Positions 35,705-44,806 of a DNA stretch of 64,000 nt are shown here, in pieces. The stretch lies in assembly GCA_023441625.1 (NCBI GenBank), contig JAEZOA010000136.1:36546-100545 (forward strand). The letters run 5' to 3'. Positions within the stretch are counted from its first letter, which is position 1, and every line of letters starts with the position of its first letter. Position numbers and translations under genes: made by a program. The stretch is from Bacillota bacterium (GTDB taxonomy: Bacteria; Bacillota; Clostridia; Acetivibrionales; DSM-1351). Under the pieces are notes generated by a model. The model saw only the letters and a program-made list of their open reading frames with translations, was not told where the DNA came from and ran no database searches.

Positions 35705-36595
35705 CTAACAGGATAATGGTAAGCGCACCGTAAAATCAGATCCTTCACCAATCTTACTATCAACAAATATTGTTCCTTTATGTTCAGTTGCAATCATTTT
35801 TGCGATAGCCAAACCTAATCCAGAACCATCAGGGTTTTTTTGTCTTGATTTTTCTCCTCTATAAAAACGGTTAAAAATCTTCTCCATTTCGCCCCTATTA
35901 ATTCCTATGCCGGTATCTGATATTTTGATATTTACATCGTCCTCATTTAAAAAAAGAGAAATTCTCAAATCACCGCTATCCTTGTTATACTTAATAGCAT
36001 TGTCCAGCAGAATAATTAAAAGCTGTCTTATTTTATCTTTATCACCCTTAATAATAACTCCATTTGTTATTGAAGATGTCAATGAAATACCTTTCTGCTT
36101 TATAACAGCGTCATAAGTAGCTATAATCTCTGCAAATATCAACGATAAGTCAAAAACTTTTTTTTCAAGAGTTATTTCATCTGTATCTGCTCTTGAAAGG
36201 AACAATAAATCAGAAACAAGGGTACTCATTCGCTTATTTTCAATTTCTATATTTTTTAGCCATTTCATTTGACTTTCTACGGTTGTGGCTGGATTGCTCA
36301 TAACCACATCTAAATTGGTCTGAATTGTGGCTAATGGTGTCCGTAATTCATGAGAAGCGTCTGCGGTAAAATCAAGTTGTTTTTGCCATGCAGCTTTTAT
36401 CGGGGATAATGCAACTTTGGACAGCAACCAACTTCCAATAAAAACTAGCCCTATACTGACTAAAACCGTCAATACCATTCTGCTTGTTTGCAATGTATTA
36501 CGTTCACTAAAGCCAACCATAATTGCAAGGATAACCATAATGCAGGATATAATAAGCATATTGAATAAAATAAATCTTTTTCGCAGCTGCTTCAC
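35705..36595 (-). CDS. Two-component sensor histidine kinase
   Basis: A compact 296-residue kinase. Two membrane helices (about 9-28 and 42-60) flank a sensor loop of only about a dozen residues, so the stimulus is probably detected in or at the membrane. The HisKA domain has the phospho-acceptor His82 in DASHELRTPLAT; the ATPase domain shows LLDNAIKYNKD (N box), DTGIGI (G1) and GSGLGLAIAK (G2). The GTG start has GGAGG upstream and lies 4 bases from the regulator stop. Intramembrane-sensing kinases of this size often respond to envelope stress or antimicrobials. Confidence 0.92.
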   Translation of the reverse strand: MKQLRKRFILFNMLIISCIMVILAIMVGFSERNTLQTSRMVLTVLVSIGLVFIGSWLLSKVALSPIKAAWQKQLDFTADASHELRTPLATIQTNLDVVMSNPATTVESQMKWLKNIEIENKRMSTLVSDLLFLSRADTDEITLEKKVFDLSLIFAEIIATYDAVIKQKGISLTSSITNGVIIKGDKDKIRQLLIILLDNAIKYNKDSGDLRISLFLNEDDVNIKISDTGIGINRGEMEKIFNRFYRGEKSRQKNPDGSGLGLAIAKMIATEHKGTIFVDSKIGEGSDFTVRLPLSC

Positions 36596-36598
36596 CCC

Positions 36599-37273
36599 TC
36601 ACACCTCCTTTAAGCGGTAGCCAATACCACGAATAGTATCTAAGGAGGTGCCAAATTCAGAGAAAGCGATTTTTTTACGCAGGTAAAAAACATAGAGTTC
36701 AACATTGCTTAATTCAGCCTCCTGATCAAAACCCCACACCCTGTCAAAAATCTGTTCTTTTCCCAATGTTTGATTTTTATTGCGCATGAAATACTCTAAC
36801 AACTGTGCTTCTTTCGGGGTTAATTTGATTTTCAGTCCATTATAAGAAACCTCATGCAGCTGCATGTCTAAGCTAAGCTTACCAACTGTTGTAATATTGT
36901 CAGGAAAAATTTGAACAGATCGCCTGCTTAACGCTCGGACACGCGCTAATAATTCGTTGTTATCAAATGGCTTTATTAAGTAATCGTCCGCCCCTGCGTC
37001 CAGTCCCTCAATTTTATTGGATATAGTATCCTTTGCTGTTAAGAATATAACTGGTGTTGTAATATTTACTGCTCGTATTGCCTTTAATAAATCGACCCCT
37101 TCAAGATCTGGCAACATTCTATCCAAAATAACAACATCATATATACCTGTTTCAGCCATGTCCTGACCTTTGCAGCCGCTATTAGCTATATCCACATGAT
37201 AGCCTTGAATTTTTAGCAACTGCGCTAAAGCGTCTGCTAATCTAATTTCATCTTCAACAAGAAGAATATTCAT
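36599..37273 (-). CDS. OmpR/PhoB-family response regulator
   Basis: The receiver domain (1-115) has the acidic pair VEDE near residue 8, the phospho-acceptor Asp51 in VVILDRMLPD and Lys in FLTAKD. The C-terminal winged helix (about 130-225) is of the OmpR type (KLTPKEAQLLEYFMRN, IRGIGYRLK). The ATG at 37273 is chosen: AGGTGGTG lies at good spacing, while the GTG at 37288 lies inside that site. The divergent methyltransferase gene shares the intergenic region and is a candidate target. Confidence 0.93.
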   Translation of the reverse strand: MNILLVEDEIRLADALAQLLKIQGYHVDIANSGCKGQDMAETGIYDVVILDRMLPDLEGVDLLKAIRAVNITTPVIFLTAKDTISNKIEGLDAGADDYLIKPFDNNELLARVRALSRRSVQIFPDNITTVGKLSLDMQLHEVSYNGLKIKLTPKEAQLLEYFMRNKNQTLGKEQIFDRVWGFDQEAELSNVELYVFYLRKKIAFSEFGTSLDTIRGIGYRLKEV

Positions 37274-37416
37274 TGTGAGTATCACCACCTATATATAATC
37301 TAAATTCTAACTTTCTAGTCTTTGAATTAGCTTTGAAAAATAATTTTTTATCCCAAAGCAAATTCAAAGATACCCATAAGATAATGATTTTAAACATTTC
37401 TTATGGAGGAATTAAC

Positions 37417-38550
37417 ATGAAAACAAAAAACTCTGTCGCAAAAGGAACCTTTTGGGGCGCACTACTATTCTATTTTTTAATATCCTTTGAATTTTTCTAT
37501 ATGGCCGGGCCGTTCGCCGCATATTTCTACTCGGCTTATGCACCTACTTTAAACTTCTTCAATGATATTCCTATTCTATCATGGCTTGGTAGTTTTTTTC
37601 TACCTCATGCAGTTCGCGAAACATCATCAACACTTATTAACGCTCATGAAATAATAGGAGCAGTCCTTACGATAGGTGGATTACTCGCTTTTTGTGTAGG
37701 AGCTTGTCAGGTTTATTATAGCAAAATTGCAAAAAAGGGTGTTGTCACCGGCGGCATTTACAACTATGTCCGACATCCACAGTATATATCTTTTATGATA
37801 TGCAGCTTAGGGCTATTAATTTTGTGGCCGCGCTATATTGTGGCAATTATGTTTGTGACAATGATTTTTGCATATTACCTGTTGGCTAAATTAGAGGAAA
37901 GGGAATGTAGTACAAAATTTGGTCAATCTTATGTTGATTATAAGAGTAGAACAAATATGTTCTTTCCATTTGCAATAAAACCTTTAAAGAAAGTTCACCT
38001 ACCCAAAACCACAGGCAAGAAAATTGCTGCTTTATTCACCGTATATTTGCTATCCTTATTTATTGTGTTTGGGTTAGCAAAAGGGCTTCAAACACTATCA
38101 ATCAACAGCCTGTATTCCGTATACACAAACAATAGTGCTGATATTTCAGTTTGTGAACTATCAGATGAAAAAATCAATAACATCATGGATATTGTAAGGT
38201 CAGATGATAAAGTGACTGCCATTCTTTCCGGTTCTGGTGAAAACACTAAGTATATAAATTATATATTGCCTACCGAATGGTTCGCTGCAGAAATCCCCAT
38301 GAACGGCTTGGAATTGAAACAGGGACACCGCTCACCAAGCGATTATGACACAAATCTTTTTAAAATTATTATTACAAAAGCCGTAACCAGAAACAATGAT
38401 ATTGTTGCAGTTGAAAATTTATTGGAAAACTTATATGCAAGAGAGGCAATTGTTGAAATATGGATTGATTTGTCCGAACAAACTGTAACTAAAATACTGG
38501 ACATGCCGGAAAACATAAGATATGAGGGGGTTCCGGTATCAGTATATTAA
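37417..38550 (+). CDS. Isoprenylcysteine/phospholipid methyltransferase-like membrane protein with extra C-terminal domain
   Basis: The first 200 residues form a multi-helix domain of the ICMT/PEMT superfamily, with the SAM-binding pattern GGIYNYVRHPQYISFM (RHPxY) and a later LEERECSTKFGQSYVDYKSRT (ExE-type motif). A further membrane helix near 215-235 and a soluble domain of about 140 residues of no recognised family follow. The ATG at 37417 has GGAGG upstream; the frame open to 37333 is not a coding extension. The substrate, lipid or small molecule, is unknown. It is divergent from the two-component genes. Confidence 0.78.
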   Translation: MKTKNSVAKGTFWGALLFYFLISFEFFYMAGPFAAYFYSAYAPTLNFFNDIPILSWLGSFFLPHAVRETSSTLINAHEIIGAVLTIGGLLAFCVGACQVYYSKIAKKGVVTGGIYNYVRHPQYISFMICSLGLLILWPRYIVAIMFVTMIFAYYLLAKLEERECSTKFGQSYVDYKSRTNMFFPFAIKPLKKVHLPKTTGKKIAALFTVYLLSLFIVFGLAKGLQTLSINSLYSVYTNNSADISVCELSDEKINNIMDIVRSDDKVTAILSGSGENTKYINYILPTEWFAAEIPMNGLELKQGHRSPSDYDTNLFKIIITKAVTRNNDIVAVENLLENLYAREAIVEIWIDLSEQTVTKILDMPENIRYEGVPVSVY

Positions 38551-38623
38551 ACAACGCAATTTGGTAAACCAACATTGCTTATGTTATCAACGTAAGTTGG
38601 TAAACCAACATTGCTTATGTTAA
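38548..38623. repeat. Tandem pair of dispersed palindromic repeats (copies 5 and 6)
   Basis: Two short-form units follow each other directly, with core TTGGTAAACCAA in place of TTGGCAAGCCAA. The change C to T on one arm and G to A on the other keeps the pairing. The first unit overlaps the stop codon of the methyltransferase gene. Confidence 0.85.
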
Positions 38624-38627
38624 TTAG

Positions 38628-38706
38628 AAAAAAGACGCTACAGCCTATTTGATTTACTACCTTTATGGTAAACACAAATCAAAGTTAAGTTTGTAGCGTC
38701 TTTTTT
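38628..38706. terminator. Intrinsic terminator between convergent genes
   Basis: The AAAAAAGACGCTACA arm and its perfect 15-base complement frame an AT-rich 49-base insert with internal pairing (TTTGATTT...AAATCAAA), with T runs on both strands. Confidence 0.8.
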
Positions 38707-38723
38707 GTATAAACTTAGGGTTA

Positions 38724-41700
38724 TTATTCCACCGACTTCAGTGACTCAATCATGTCAATTGTCCTTAATTTGTAATAGGTAACAATCTGCATAAATACAG
38801 TGAATATCATTGTAAGCAGACCTGCCAGAACAAAGCTTGACCACTTGATGTGTTTGAAAAAAGTTGTATACCCATCTATAACATCAATAACAAAACGATG
38901 TAGAAAAATACCCATAATCAGGCCCATTCCGATACTGATTAAAGTCAAAATAAAGGCTTCACGGTAAATGTAACCGTTTGTTTCTCCATCTGTAAAGCCC
39001 AGCACTTTAAGGGTAGCAATCTCACGAGTTCGTTCACTGATATTGATTGATGTCAAATTATAGAGAACAATGATTGCCAAAAGTGAAGCAACTGCCACAA
39101 TTAAAACAATAATACTATTTAAGCTTTCATTACTGTCAAGGACTTTTTGCACAACATCACTGGTAAAGACCACGTTTAAAACTAAACCACTGTCAATCAG
39201 ATTCTTTGCTAAAGCTTTTTTATCTGAACTATAATCCGATAAAACCACATTATAAGAAGCTGCTTTACCAAAAACCTTACTATACTGGGCATTGTTCATG
39301 TAAATATAATTAGAAGTATAGTTTTCGGCCACATCGCTGACAGTTAACTGATAGACATTATTATCAGCATCTTTTACAGTGATAGTATCACCCTTATAAA
39401 CCTCGAATTCCTCCGCAAGCTTTTGTGTTATAATAACACCACTGCTGCTTAAGGACAAATCACTTCCAGTAGCCTTGCCTTTTAGATTGTAATATTTATT
39501 AAATAAATCCTCATTCTCAGGCACAATCAAAAAAAGCTCCAGTGCTTTGGCTTCTGTTTCACACTTAAAGGCAGCTTGTTTGAGCAACAGAGGTTCTTGT
39601 ACTTTCTCCGTTGTTAATAGCCTTTCCAATTCTCCTTCTATATTTTTTGTTTCATCTTTAAGAATTATCATGTTATCATAACGGAAAATGTCACCATACT
39701 GTTTTTCTGCAACACCATTCATGCTATCCCTCAAACCGAACCCTACAAGTAATAATGAAGTACAGCCTGCCACTCCTATTATGGTCATCAATGCTCGTTT
39801 CTTGTAACGGAACATATTTCGCATAGTAACCTTCCATGTAAAAGAAAGGTGTTTCCATATAGGTGTGATTTTCTCAAGTAAAATTGTTTTCCCCTTTTGA
39901 GGTGGAACTGGACGCATTAAAGCTGCCGGCTTTTGTTTTAACTCCCTAAAGCATGCAACAACTGTCACCAAAGTCATAATGATTAAGGTAACAACCAAAA
40001 TAATCAAGAATAACATCATGTCAAATTTAATTATAAGGGGTGGCAATATAAACTGAAAATTTAAATAGATAAGCGGCGGTATTATGCTACACCCTACAAA
40101 AAATCCTGTTACTGCACCCAAAATCGAAGCAGATAGAACATACAAGAGATATGTTGTAATTATACTGTTATCTTTATATCCCAGCGACGTTAATGTACCC
40201 AGTTCACTGCGTTCCTCGGCTATCATTCTGGCCATTGAATTGGATGTCATAAGCACCCCAATAAGTATGAAGAATATAGGAAAAACAGCAGCAATCGAGG
40301 TAATTATATCAAGACCTGTTTGTAAGTCACTGTAGCCGAGGGCCCCATCCCTGTCAAAAATAATCCACTGGGGTTTTTCCATATCCGAAAGATCCATTTT
40401 TGCATCATTAAGCTTAGTCTGCGCATCAGCTATTTCGGAATTGAATTTTTCTAAGTTCTTGCTATATTCATCATATCCATCATTCAATTTTTTCTCATTT
40501 TCAGCTAATTCAATTTTACCATTTTCTATTTTTGTTTTTGCTTTTGCCATTTCAGAGTTGAAAATTCCAATACCTTTGTTCAGCTCTTCTTCGTTGGAGG
40601 TTAATGTATCAATGGATTCTTTAAGCTTAACAAGTCCATTATATAACTCTGTATATTGCTTTAAGGCTGCACTGAGCTGAGAATGTTCCTGACTGTCAGC
40701 AGGAAGCTGATTAAGCTGCCCCTTCATAGCTTCGATTGATGAGTTCAGCTCATTGATTTTTGTATTGAGTTCTTCTTTTTTAATACTGTTTTGAGCCAGC
40801 GTAGCGTTTATTTCTTTCCACCCTGCTGCAATTTCAGCTTTTGAGGCTTCAAATTCCCTGTTTTGCTTATTAATATTTTCCTGTAAATCCCTTTCATTTC
40901 TGACAAGCTCAGCTTTTCCGTCTTTTAGTTTCTGTGCATTATTATCAAGCTCGACTTTTGCTTCGGCCAGCTCTTTTTCTCCCTTTGACTTTTCATCATG
41001 CAGTTTTGTTTCACTCTCACTAATTTCTTCATTAGCTTTGGCGTTAATCTCCTGATACCGTGCATTTTCCCTAGATGTCTTGATTTTTACCAGTTCATCA
41101 TTAAGCTTCAGCGCCTCATTTTCATAATCTTTTGAATATGCAGTAGTATTTTTTGTGTCTTTAGCAATAAGATAGATTTCGGTGTAAGCATCTAAAATAA
41201 AATTCTTACTATCTATAAAAATAAAGGAAGACAACTTTCCATCACCAACTGTGGTGTTTCCGTAATCATCTGCAATATATAATACCGATTCTGCCGTACC
41301 AACAACAGTAAATTCGTCATTCTGCAATTTCTCACTTACATCACTTGTGATTTTAATTTGATTTCCTATTTTATAGGTTTTACTATCGGCTATACACTCT
41401 TTATCACTTTGAGGCATTCTTCCATCTATTAACTTAACGGTATTGACCGTATTCTCAATTGCATGAATCCTAATGGCCTTTTCCTGATTTAAAACATCCA
41501 GCGAATAACTTGGAATAACAGACTTTACATTATTCAATGCCTTAAGTTCATTGACATCGTCGTCGGTCAGACCCAATGTGCTGACAATTTTAAAATCCAT
41601 TAAATTATTGTTACTATAATAATCATCGGCAACAGCAATAACGTCAGGCACAGTGGCCTGTATCCCTGCAAAAAAGCCAACGCCTATCATTACAATCATA

Positions 41701-41768
41701 AATAGTGATATATACCTGCCAAAGGATTTTTTTATTTTTATCAATGTGTTTTTATACAGCACATCCAT
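38724..41768 (-). CDS. FtsX-like ABC transporter permease with large coiled-coil insertion
   Basis: A permease of 1014 residues with two FtsX domains. One helix lies near the N-terminus (about 20-40), followed by an extracellular region of about 450 residues. Within it, about 230-470 is strongly heptad-like and charged (KSKGEKELAEAKVELDNN and similar), predicting a long coiled coil. Helix clusters follow at about 485-610 and near the C-terminus (about 890-1010). The layout resembles YhgE-like or large type VII-class exporters. The ATG overlaps the TGA of the ATPase gene (TGATG), so translation is coupled. Confidence 0.9.
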   Translation of the reverse strand: MDVLYKNTLIKIKKSFGRYISLFMIVMIGVGFFAGIQATVPDVIAVADDYYSNNNLMDFKIVSTLGLTDDDVNELKALNNVKSVIPSYSLDVLNQEKAIRIHAIENTVNTVKLIDGRMPQSDKECIADSKTYKIGNQIKITSDVSEKLQNDEFTVVGTAESVLYIADDYGNTTVGDGKLSSFIFIDSKNFILDAYTEIYLIAKDTKNTTAYSKDYENEALKLNDELVKIKTSRENARYQEINAKANEEISESETKLHDEKSKGEKELAEAKVELDNNAQKLKDGKAELVRNERDLQENINKQNREFEASKAEIAAGWKEINATLAQNSIKKEELNTKINELNSSIEAMKGQLNQLPADSQEHSQLSAALKQYTELYNGLVKLKESIDTLTSNEEELNKGIGIFNSEMAKAKTKIENGKIELAENEKKLNDGYDEYSKNLEKFNSEIADAQTKLNDAKMDLSDMEKPQWIIFDRDGALGYSDLQTGLDIITSIAAVFPIFFILIGVLMTSNSMARMIAEERSELGTLTSLGYKDNSIITTYLLYVLSASILGAVTGFFVGCSIIPPLIYLNFQFILPPLIIKFDMMLFLIILVVTLIIMTLVTVVACFRELKQKPAALMRPVPPQKGKTILLEKITPIWKHLSFTWKVTMRNMFRYKKRALMTIIGVAGCTSLLLVGFGLRDSMNGVAEKQYGDIFRYDNMIILKDETKNIEGELERLLTTEKVQEPLLLKQAAFKCETEAKALELFLIVPENEDLFNKYYNLKGKATGSDLSLSSSGVIITQKLAEEFEVYKGDTITVKDADNNVYQLTVSDVAENYTSNYIYMNNAQYSKVFGKAASYNVVLSDYSSDKKALAKNLIDSGLVLNVVFTSDVVQKVLDSNESLNSIIVLIVAVASLLAIIVLYNLTSINISERTREIATLKVLGFTDGETNGYIYREAFILTLISIGMGLIMGIFLHRFVIDVIDGYTTFFKHIKWSSFVLAGLLTMIFTVFMQIVTYYKLRTIDMIESLKSVE

Positions 41769-42469
41769 CACCACACAATCTCTTCGGCTTTTTTAGGATG
41801 TTCATTGATAATAACATCTTTGACTGTACCGTTTTTTATTTTTATTATTTTGTCTGCAATATCGGCAATTACTGCGTTATGAGTGATTAATACAGTGGTC
41901 ATCCCCATATCTCTGCAGGTTTTTTGTAGAAGTTCAATAATCATTTGTCCTGTTAAGCTGTCCAATGCACCGGTAGGTTCATCACACAAAAGCAGCTTTG
42001 GATTTTTTGCAATGGCTCTTGCTATAGCAACACGCTGCTGCTCTCCACCTGATAATTGGGAAGGAAAGTTATTCATACGCTCCGATAATCCAACCTGGTC
42101 TAAAATCTTTTCAGGTTCAAGGGAATCAGGGCATATCTGACAGGCAAGCTCAACATTCTCAAGAGCAGTTAGGTTTCCCACAAGGTTATAAAACTGAAAT
42201 ACAAATCCGATATCATTACGTCTGTAATTTACAAGCTTCTTTTTATTATATTTATGAATTTCATTTCCGTCTACTTTAATACTGCCGCCGCTTGGGCTGT
42301 CCATACCACCTAGCAGATTAAGTACTGTTGTTTTTCCTGCCCCCGACGGACCCAGTATCACAACCAGTTCACCTTTCTCTATTGAAAAAGAACAATTATC
42401 AACTGCAGAGATCTTAACATCACCAATAATATATTCTTTCTTTATATTTTCAAATTCAATAAATGCCAT
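41768..42469 (-). CDS. MacB/LolD-type ABC transporter ATP-binding protein
   Basis: A 233-residue ATPase. Motifs are GPSGAGKT (Walker A), the Q loop in FVFQFYNLV, LSGGEQQRVAIARA (signature) and LLLCDEPTGALD (Walker B). The spacing and the TGALD ending place it in the LolD/MacB/BceA mechanotransmission class, matching the FtsX-type permease. The ATG at 42469 has GGAGG 5 bases upstream; a TTG at 42481 would include that site. A two-component system of the envelope-stress type lies nearby but on the far side of the methyltransferase gene. Confidence 0.94.
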   Translation of the reverse strand: MAFIEFENIKKEYIIGDVKISAVDNCSFSIEKGELVVILGPSGAGKTTVLNLLGGMDSPSGGSIKVDGNEIHKYNKKKLVNYRRNDIGFVFQFYNLVGNLTALENVELACQICPDSLEPEKILDQVGLSERMNNFPSQLSGGEQQRVAIARAIAKNPKLLLCDEPTGALDSLTGQMIIELLQKTCRDMGMTTVLITHNAVIADIADKIIKIKNGTVKDVIINEHPKKAEEIVW

Positions 42470-42661
42470 TTTTGCCTCCAATTTTTATAACACATGTGTT
42501 AATTATTTAACTTAAATATATTATATCGGCAATAGTAAGTATATACAACAACTCAATAAATGTAAGTTTTAAGCAGTTATTAATATAATGTTGAAAAATT
42601 AGCTACGCTTATATTGTGCCCAATTTTTTAATGGCAGCAGGCATGTCATTCCTAGTCATGA

Positions 42662-43972
42662 CTATTTTTTATAGGAGGCTGCAGACGGCAGATTAGGCAT
42701 ATATATGTACCTCGCTCCCACATCTGCGAATAGAGGAACAGTGGCCGACTGAAATACAAGCGTCTTATCATCCATAATTTTGAACCTGGCGATAACTTCC
42801 CCACTCTTTATGCCGAATAACTCGTTTGCTATATCCGCATGAATTAGCAATTCATTGTCTGTGATTGTCGAATAGCAATCAGGCAGAGAAAAGCTGCTGA
42901 TTGGCGGCGCCATGAGCCATACCCGCCCATCAGCATACAGCGTCACAGATGCCAACCGCTCCATCTTCTGCTTATCGGTTGGGTTTTCTAAATAATACGT
43001 TCCGCGTGTCAGAACAGTAGCTGAGGATATGTGGTCGTCCTTTACTTCCCTGTTTACCGCAAGCCCTACAATCAGCACAGCCACCAGCGCCACAGCAGTA
43101 ACGATAATTATACGCGAGCGTTTCTTGTAATTCAACACGTTTTTAATCCGCTCTTTCATCCCGCCCTCCCCGAAGGCCAGTGGACTGCCGTTAAAAATTT
43201 TACGCCCCGCCGCCACCCGGACAAGGGACAGCGAATATGCTCTTTTGATATCCCCTCCGAGCTCTTTCATCACACGCTCATCGCAGGACATCTCCATATC
43301 CGCGCCCATCAGGATAAACGCGATCCAAGCTAGCGGATTGAACCAATGCAGGCATAGCACAAGATACGCGAACATCTTAATGGTGTGGTCATGCCGCCTG
43401 ATATGGGTTTGCTCATGCAGAACAATGTAGCGGCGTTCCGCACCCGAAAGACCTGCCGGAATATAAATCTTCGGTTTGAAAAGCCCGATGACAAAAGGTG
43501 TTTTGAGGTTGCCAGCTTCATAGAGATTGCCTTCAATAATAGTCGCGTTGCCAAGCCTCCGTTTTATTAGAACAATGGACAAAAAGCTGTAAATTAACAT
43601 AACAATAACGCCAGAAAGCCAGATGTAAGAGCCGATTGTGATAAAAACCTGTATCGGATTCACACTTGCAGCAGGAGTGGTAACCGGTAACACTGTGTTG
43701 ATGGCGTTATCAACAATTTTTATTCCGCTGTCAATATGCGGCACGGCTTGCATTGCTATGTCCTGAGGGATAGGCGTAGCTTTGAACGGTAAAAGGCTGA
43801 ATGTACCTTGGATTGAAAACGGAAATATAAGCCGAAATCCCGCAACCGCCCACAGTAAGTATGAAATAACTTTCGGCGTTTTTTTAAGCGCCAACCGCGC
43901 TATGCAGATTGCCGCGATGACAAACGCTCCGGTTAGGCTCATATTGAGGACAGTAAGGTAAATTCTCTCCAT
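42662..43972 (-). CDS. BlaR1/MecR1-type M56 membrane metallopeptidase
   Basis: A sensor peptidase of 436 residues with four membrane helices. The zinc motif HEQTH is at 186-190 and the third ligand lies in MEMSCDE downstream. A further helix near 290-310 leads to an external domain of about 120 residues that is not a penicillin-binding domain, so the ligand is not evidently a beta-lactam. It is paired with a BlaI-type repressor gene 3 bases upstream. The gene is visibly richer in G+C than its neighbours (for example CGCGAGCG, CCCGCCCTCC), suggesting recent acquisition. Confidence 0.9.
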   Translation of the reverse strand: MERIYLTVLNMSLTGAFVIAAICIARLALKKTPKVISYLLWAVAGFRLIFPFSIQGTFSLLPFKATPIPQDIAMQAVPHIDSGIKIVDNAINTVLPVTTPAASVNPIQVFITIGSYIWLSGVIVMLIYSFLSIVLIKRRLGNATIIEGNLYEAGNLKTPFVIGLFKPKIYIPAGLSGAERRYIVLHEQTHIRRHDHTIKMFAYLVLCLHWFNPLAWIAFILMGADMEMSCDERVMKELGGDIKRAYSLSLVRVAAGRKIFNGSPLAFGEGGMKERIKNVLNYKKRSRIIIVTAVALVAVLIVGLAVNREVKDDHISSATVLTRGTYYLENPTDKQKMERLASVTLYADGRVWLMAPPISSFSLPDCYSTITDNELLIHADIANELFGIKSGEVIARFKIMDDKTLVFQSATVPLFADVGARYIYMPNLPSAASYKK

Positions 43973-43975
43973 AGC

Positions 43976-44338
43976 TCAATCCTCCTTATGCTCGTTAATC
44001 AAACGCACAAGTTCTTCCGCCTGTTGGTCGGACAGCTTTTTTCCACCAATGAATGAAGTAAGAAAGCGCGGTAGGGAGCCTTCAAAGGTGTCTTCTACAA
44101 AACGACGACTCTGACCCTCAAAAAATTCATTGCGGCTAATCGCAGCAGATACAACTGCGCCCTCATTTTTGAGAATTCCCCTATCACACAGCCGTTTCAA
44201 GATTGTGTATGTCGTGGACTTTTTCCACTTCATCACTTTCTCTGATAACCGGACAAGTTCGGTTGAGTTAATGGGCTCGTTATCCCAAATCAAGTCAACG
44301 AATTTTGATTCCATTTCACCTAACTTATAATCGACCAT
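43976..44338 (-). CDS. BlaI/MecI-type repressor
   Basis: A 120-residue winged-helix repressor that is expected to be cleaved when its M56 partner is activated. The N-terminal domain (about 5-75) contains NSTELVRLSEKVMKWKKSTTYTILKRL, the family recognition region, and the C-terminal helices support dimerisation and carry the cleavage region. GGAGG lies before the ATG. It closely resembles the repressor at 59309 (both read EPINSTELV, WKKSTTYT, LC-RGILKNE and GSLPRFLT), so the two are paralogues or recently exchanged. Confidence 0.93.
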   Translation of the reverse strand: MVDYKLGEMESKFVDLIWDNEPINSTELVRLSEKVMKWKKSTTYTILKRLCDRGILKNEGAVVSAAISRNEFFEGQSRRFVEDTFEGSLPRFLTSFIGGKKLSDQQAEELVRLINEHKED

Positions 44339-44360
44339 AGGGTTTTGCCTCCATTCTACT

Positions 44361-44408
44361 ATCTGTAGACCTTAATAGTAGTTTACTTCATGTAGACCTA
44401 GTTGTCAA
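44361..44408 (-). promoter_or_regulatory. Promoter and direct-repeat operator of the first blaI-blaR1 pair
   Basis: On the minus strand TTGACA (44408-44403) and TAAACT (44385-44380) are separated by 17 bases. Two direct copies of GGTCTACA lie 27 bases apart, one in the spacer and one just downstream of the -10. BlaI-type repressors bind TACA/TGTA-type half-sites, so these are good operator candidates. Confidence 0.7.
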
Positions 44409-44486
44409 AAGAAAGTTGGGGCGAAAAAGCACTTTTTTATTTAAATAAACATATTATGTAAATAAAGTAATTAAGGAAGTGATATT

Positions 44487-44588
44487 ATGACTCCATGCCC
44501 AATGGGAACATTTCGTTATACAGTCCGACCAGGAGATACATTATGGCTAATAGCTCAGCGGCATCATACTACCATTAATAGCCGGTGA
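44487..44588 (+). pseudogene. Truncated LysM-domain gene
   Basis: A GGAAG site precedes an ATG and a frame beginning MTPCPMGTFRYTVRPGDTLW, a typical start of clostridial spore-coat or wall LysM proteins. After 33 codons the frame leaves the LysM pattern and stops inside the miniature element sequence. Normal LysM modules are about 45 residues, so even the first module is broken. Confidence 0.7.
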
Positions 44589-44806
44589 AGTACAAGTATT
44601 ATAGCCAGCAAAGCAACAGGACGTAGCTTTGAGTGTAAGCCGAGACAGGATGTCGAGTGTTACACGTCCGGCGATAATGCTTGTGCTAAACCATGCCTAT
44701 TTCAGCATTTAATTTTAGGAGCAATCCATTGATATATACTGTACGGGAGCACTATTTTAGCAGTTTACTCTTGGATATATAGCATATCCTGTTTTACGAC
44801 AGCCCC
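44589..44806. mobile_element. Partial miniature inverted-repeat element (related to the one at 51961)
   Basis: The right end is a terminal repeat that reads GGGGCTGTCGTAAAAC on the minus strand, like GGGGCTGTTTCAAAAC at the other element. Shared internal blocks include GCAATCCATTGATATA and a diverged AGGC-TGG...GCACAAGC region. The left terminal repeat is missing and the left part carries unrelated hairpin-forming sequence (GTGTAA...TTACAC). It has no coding capacity. The GGGGCTGT end resembles those of IS1182-type elements, which is inference. Confidence 0.6.

Noticed and set aside
42662..43972. Beta-lactam sensor BlaR1 with penicillin-binding domain
   Set aside because: The external C-terminal part is short and lacks SxxK and KTG motifs, so only the M56 family call is made.
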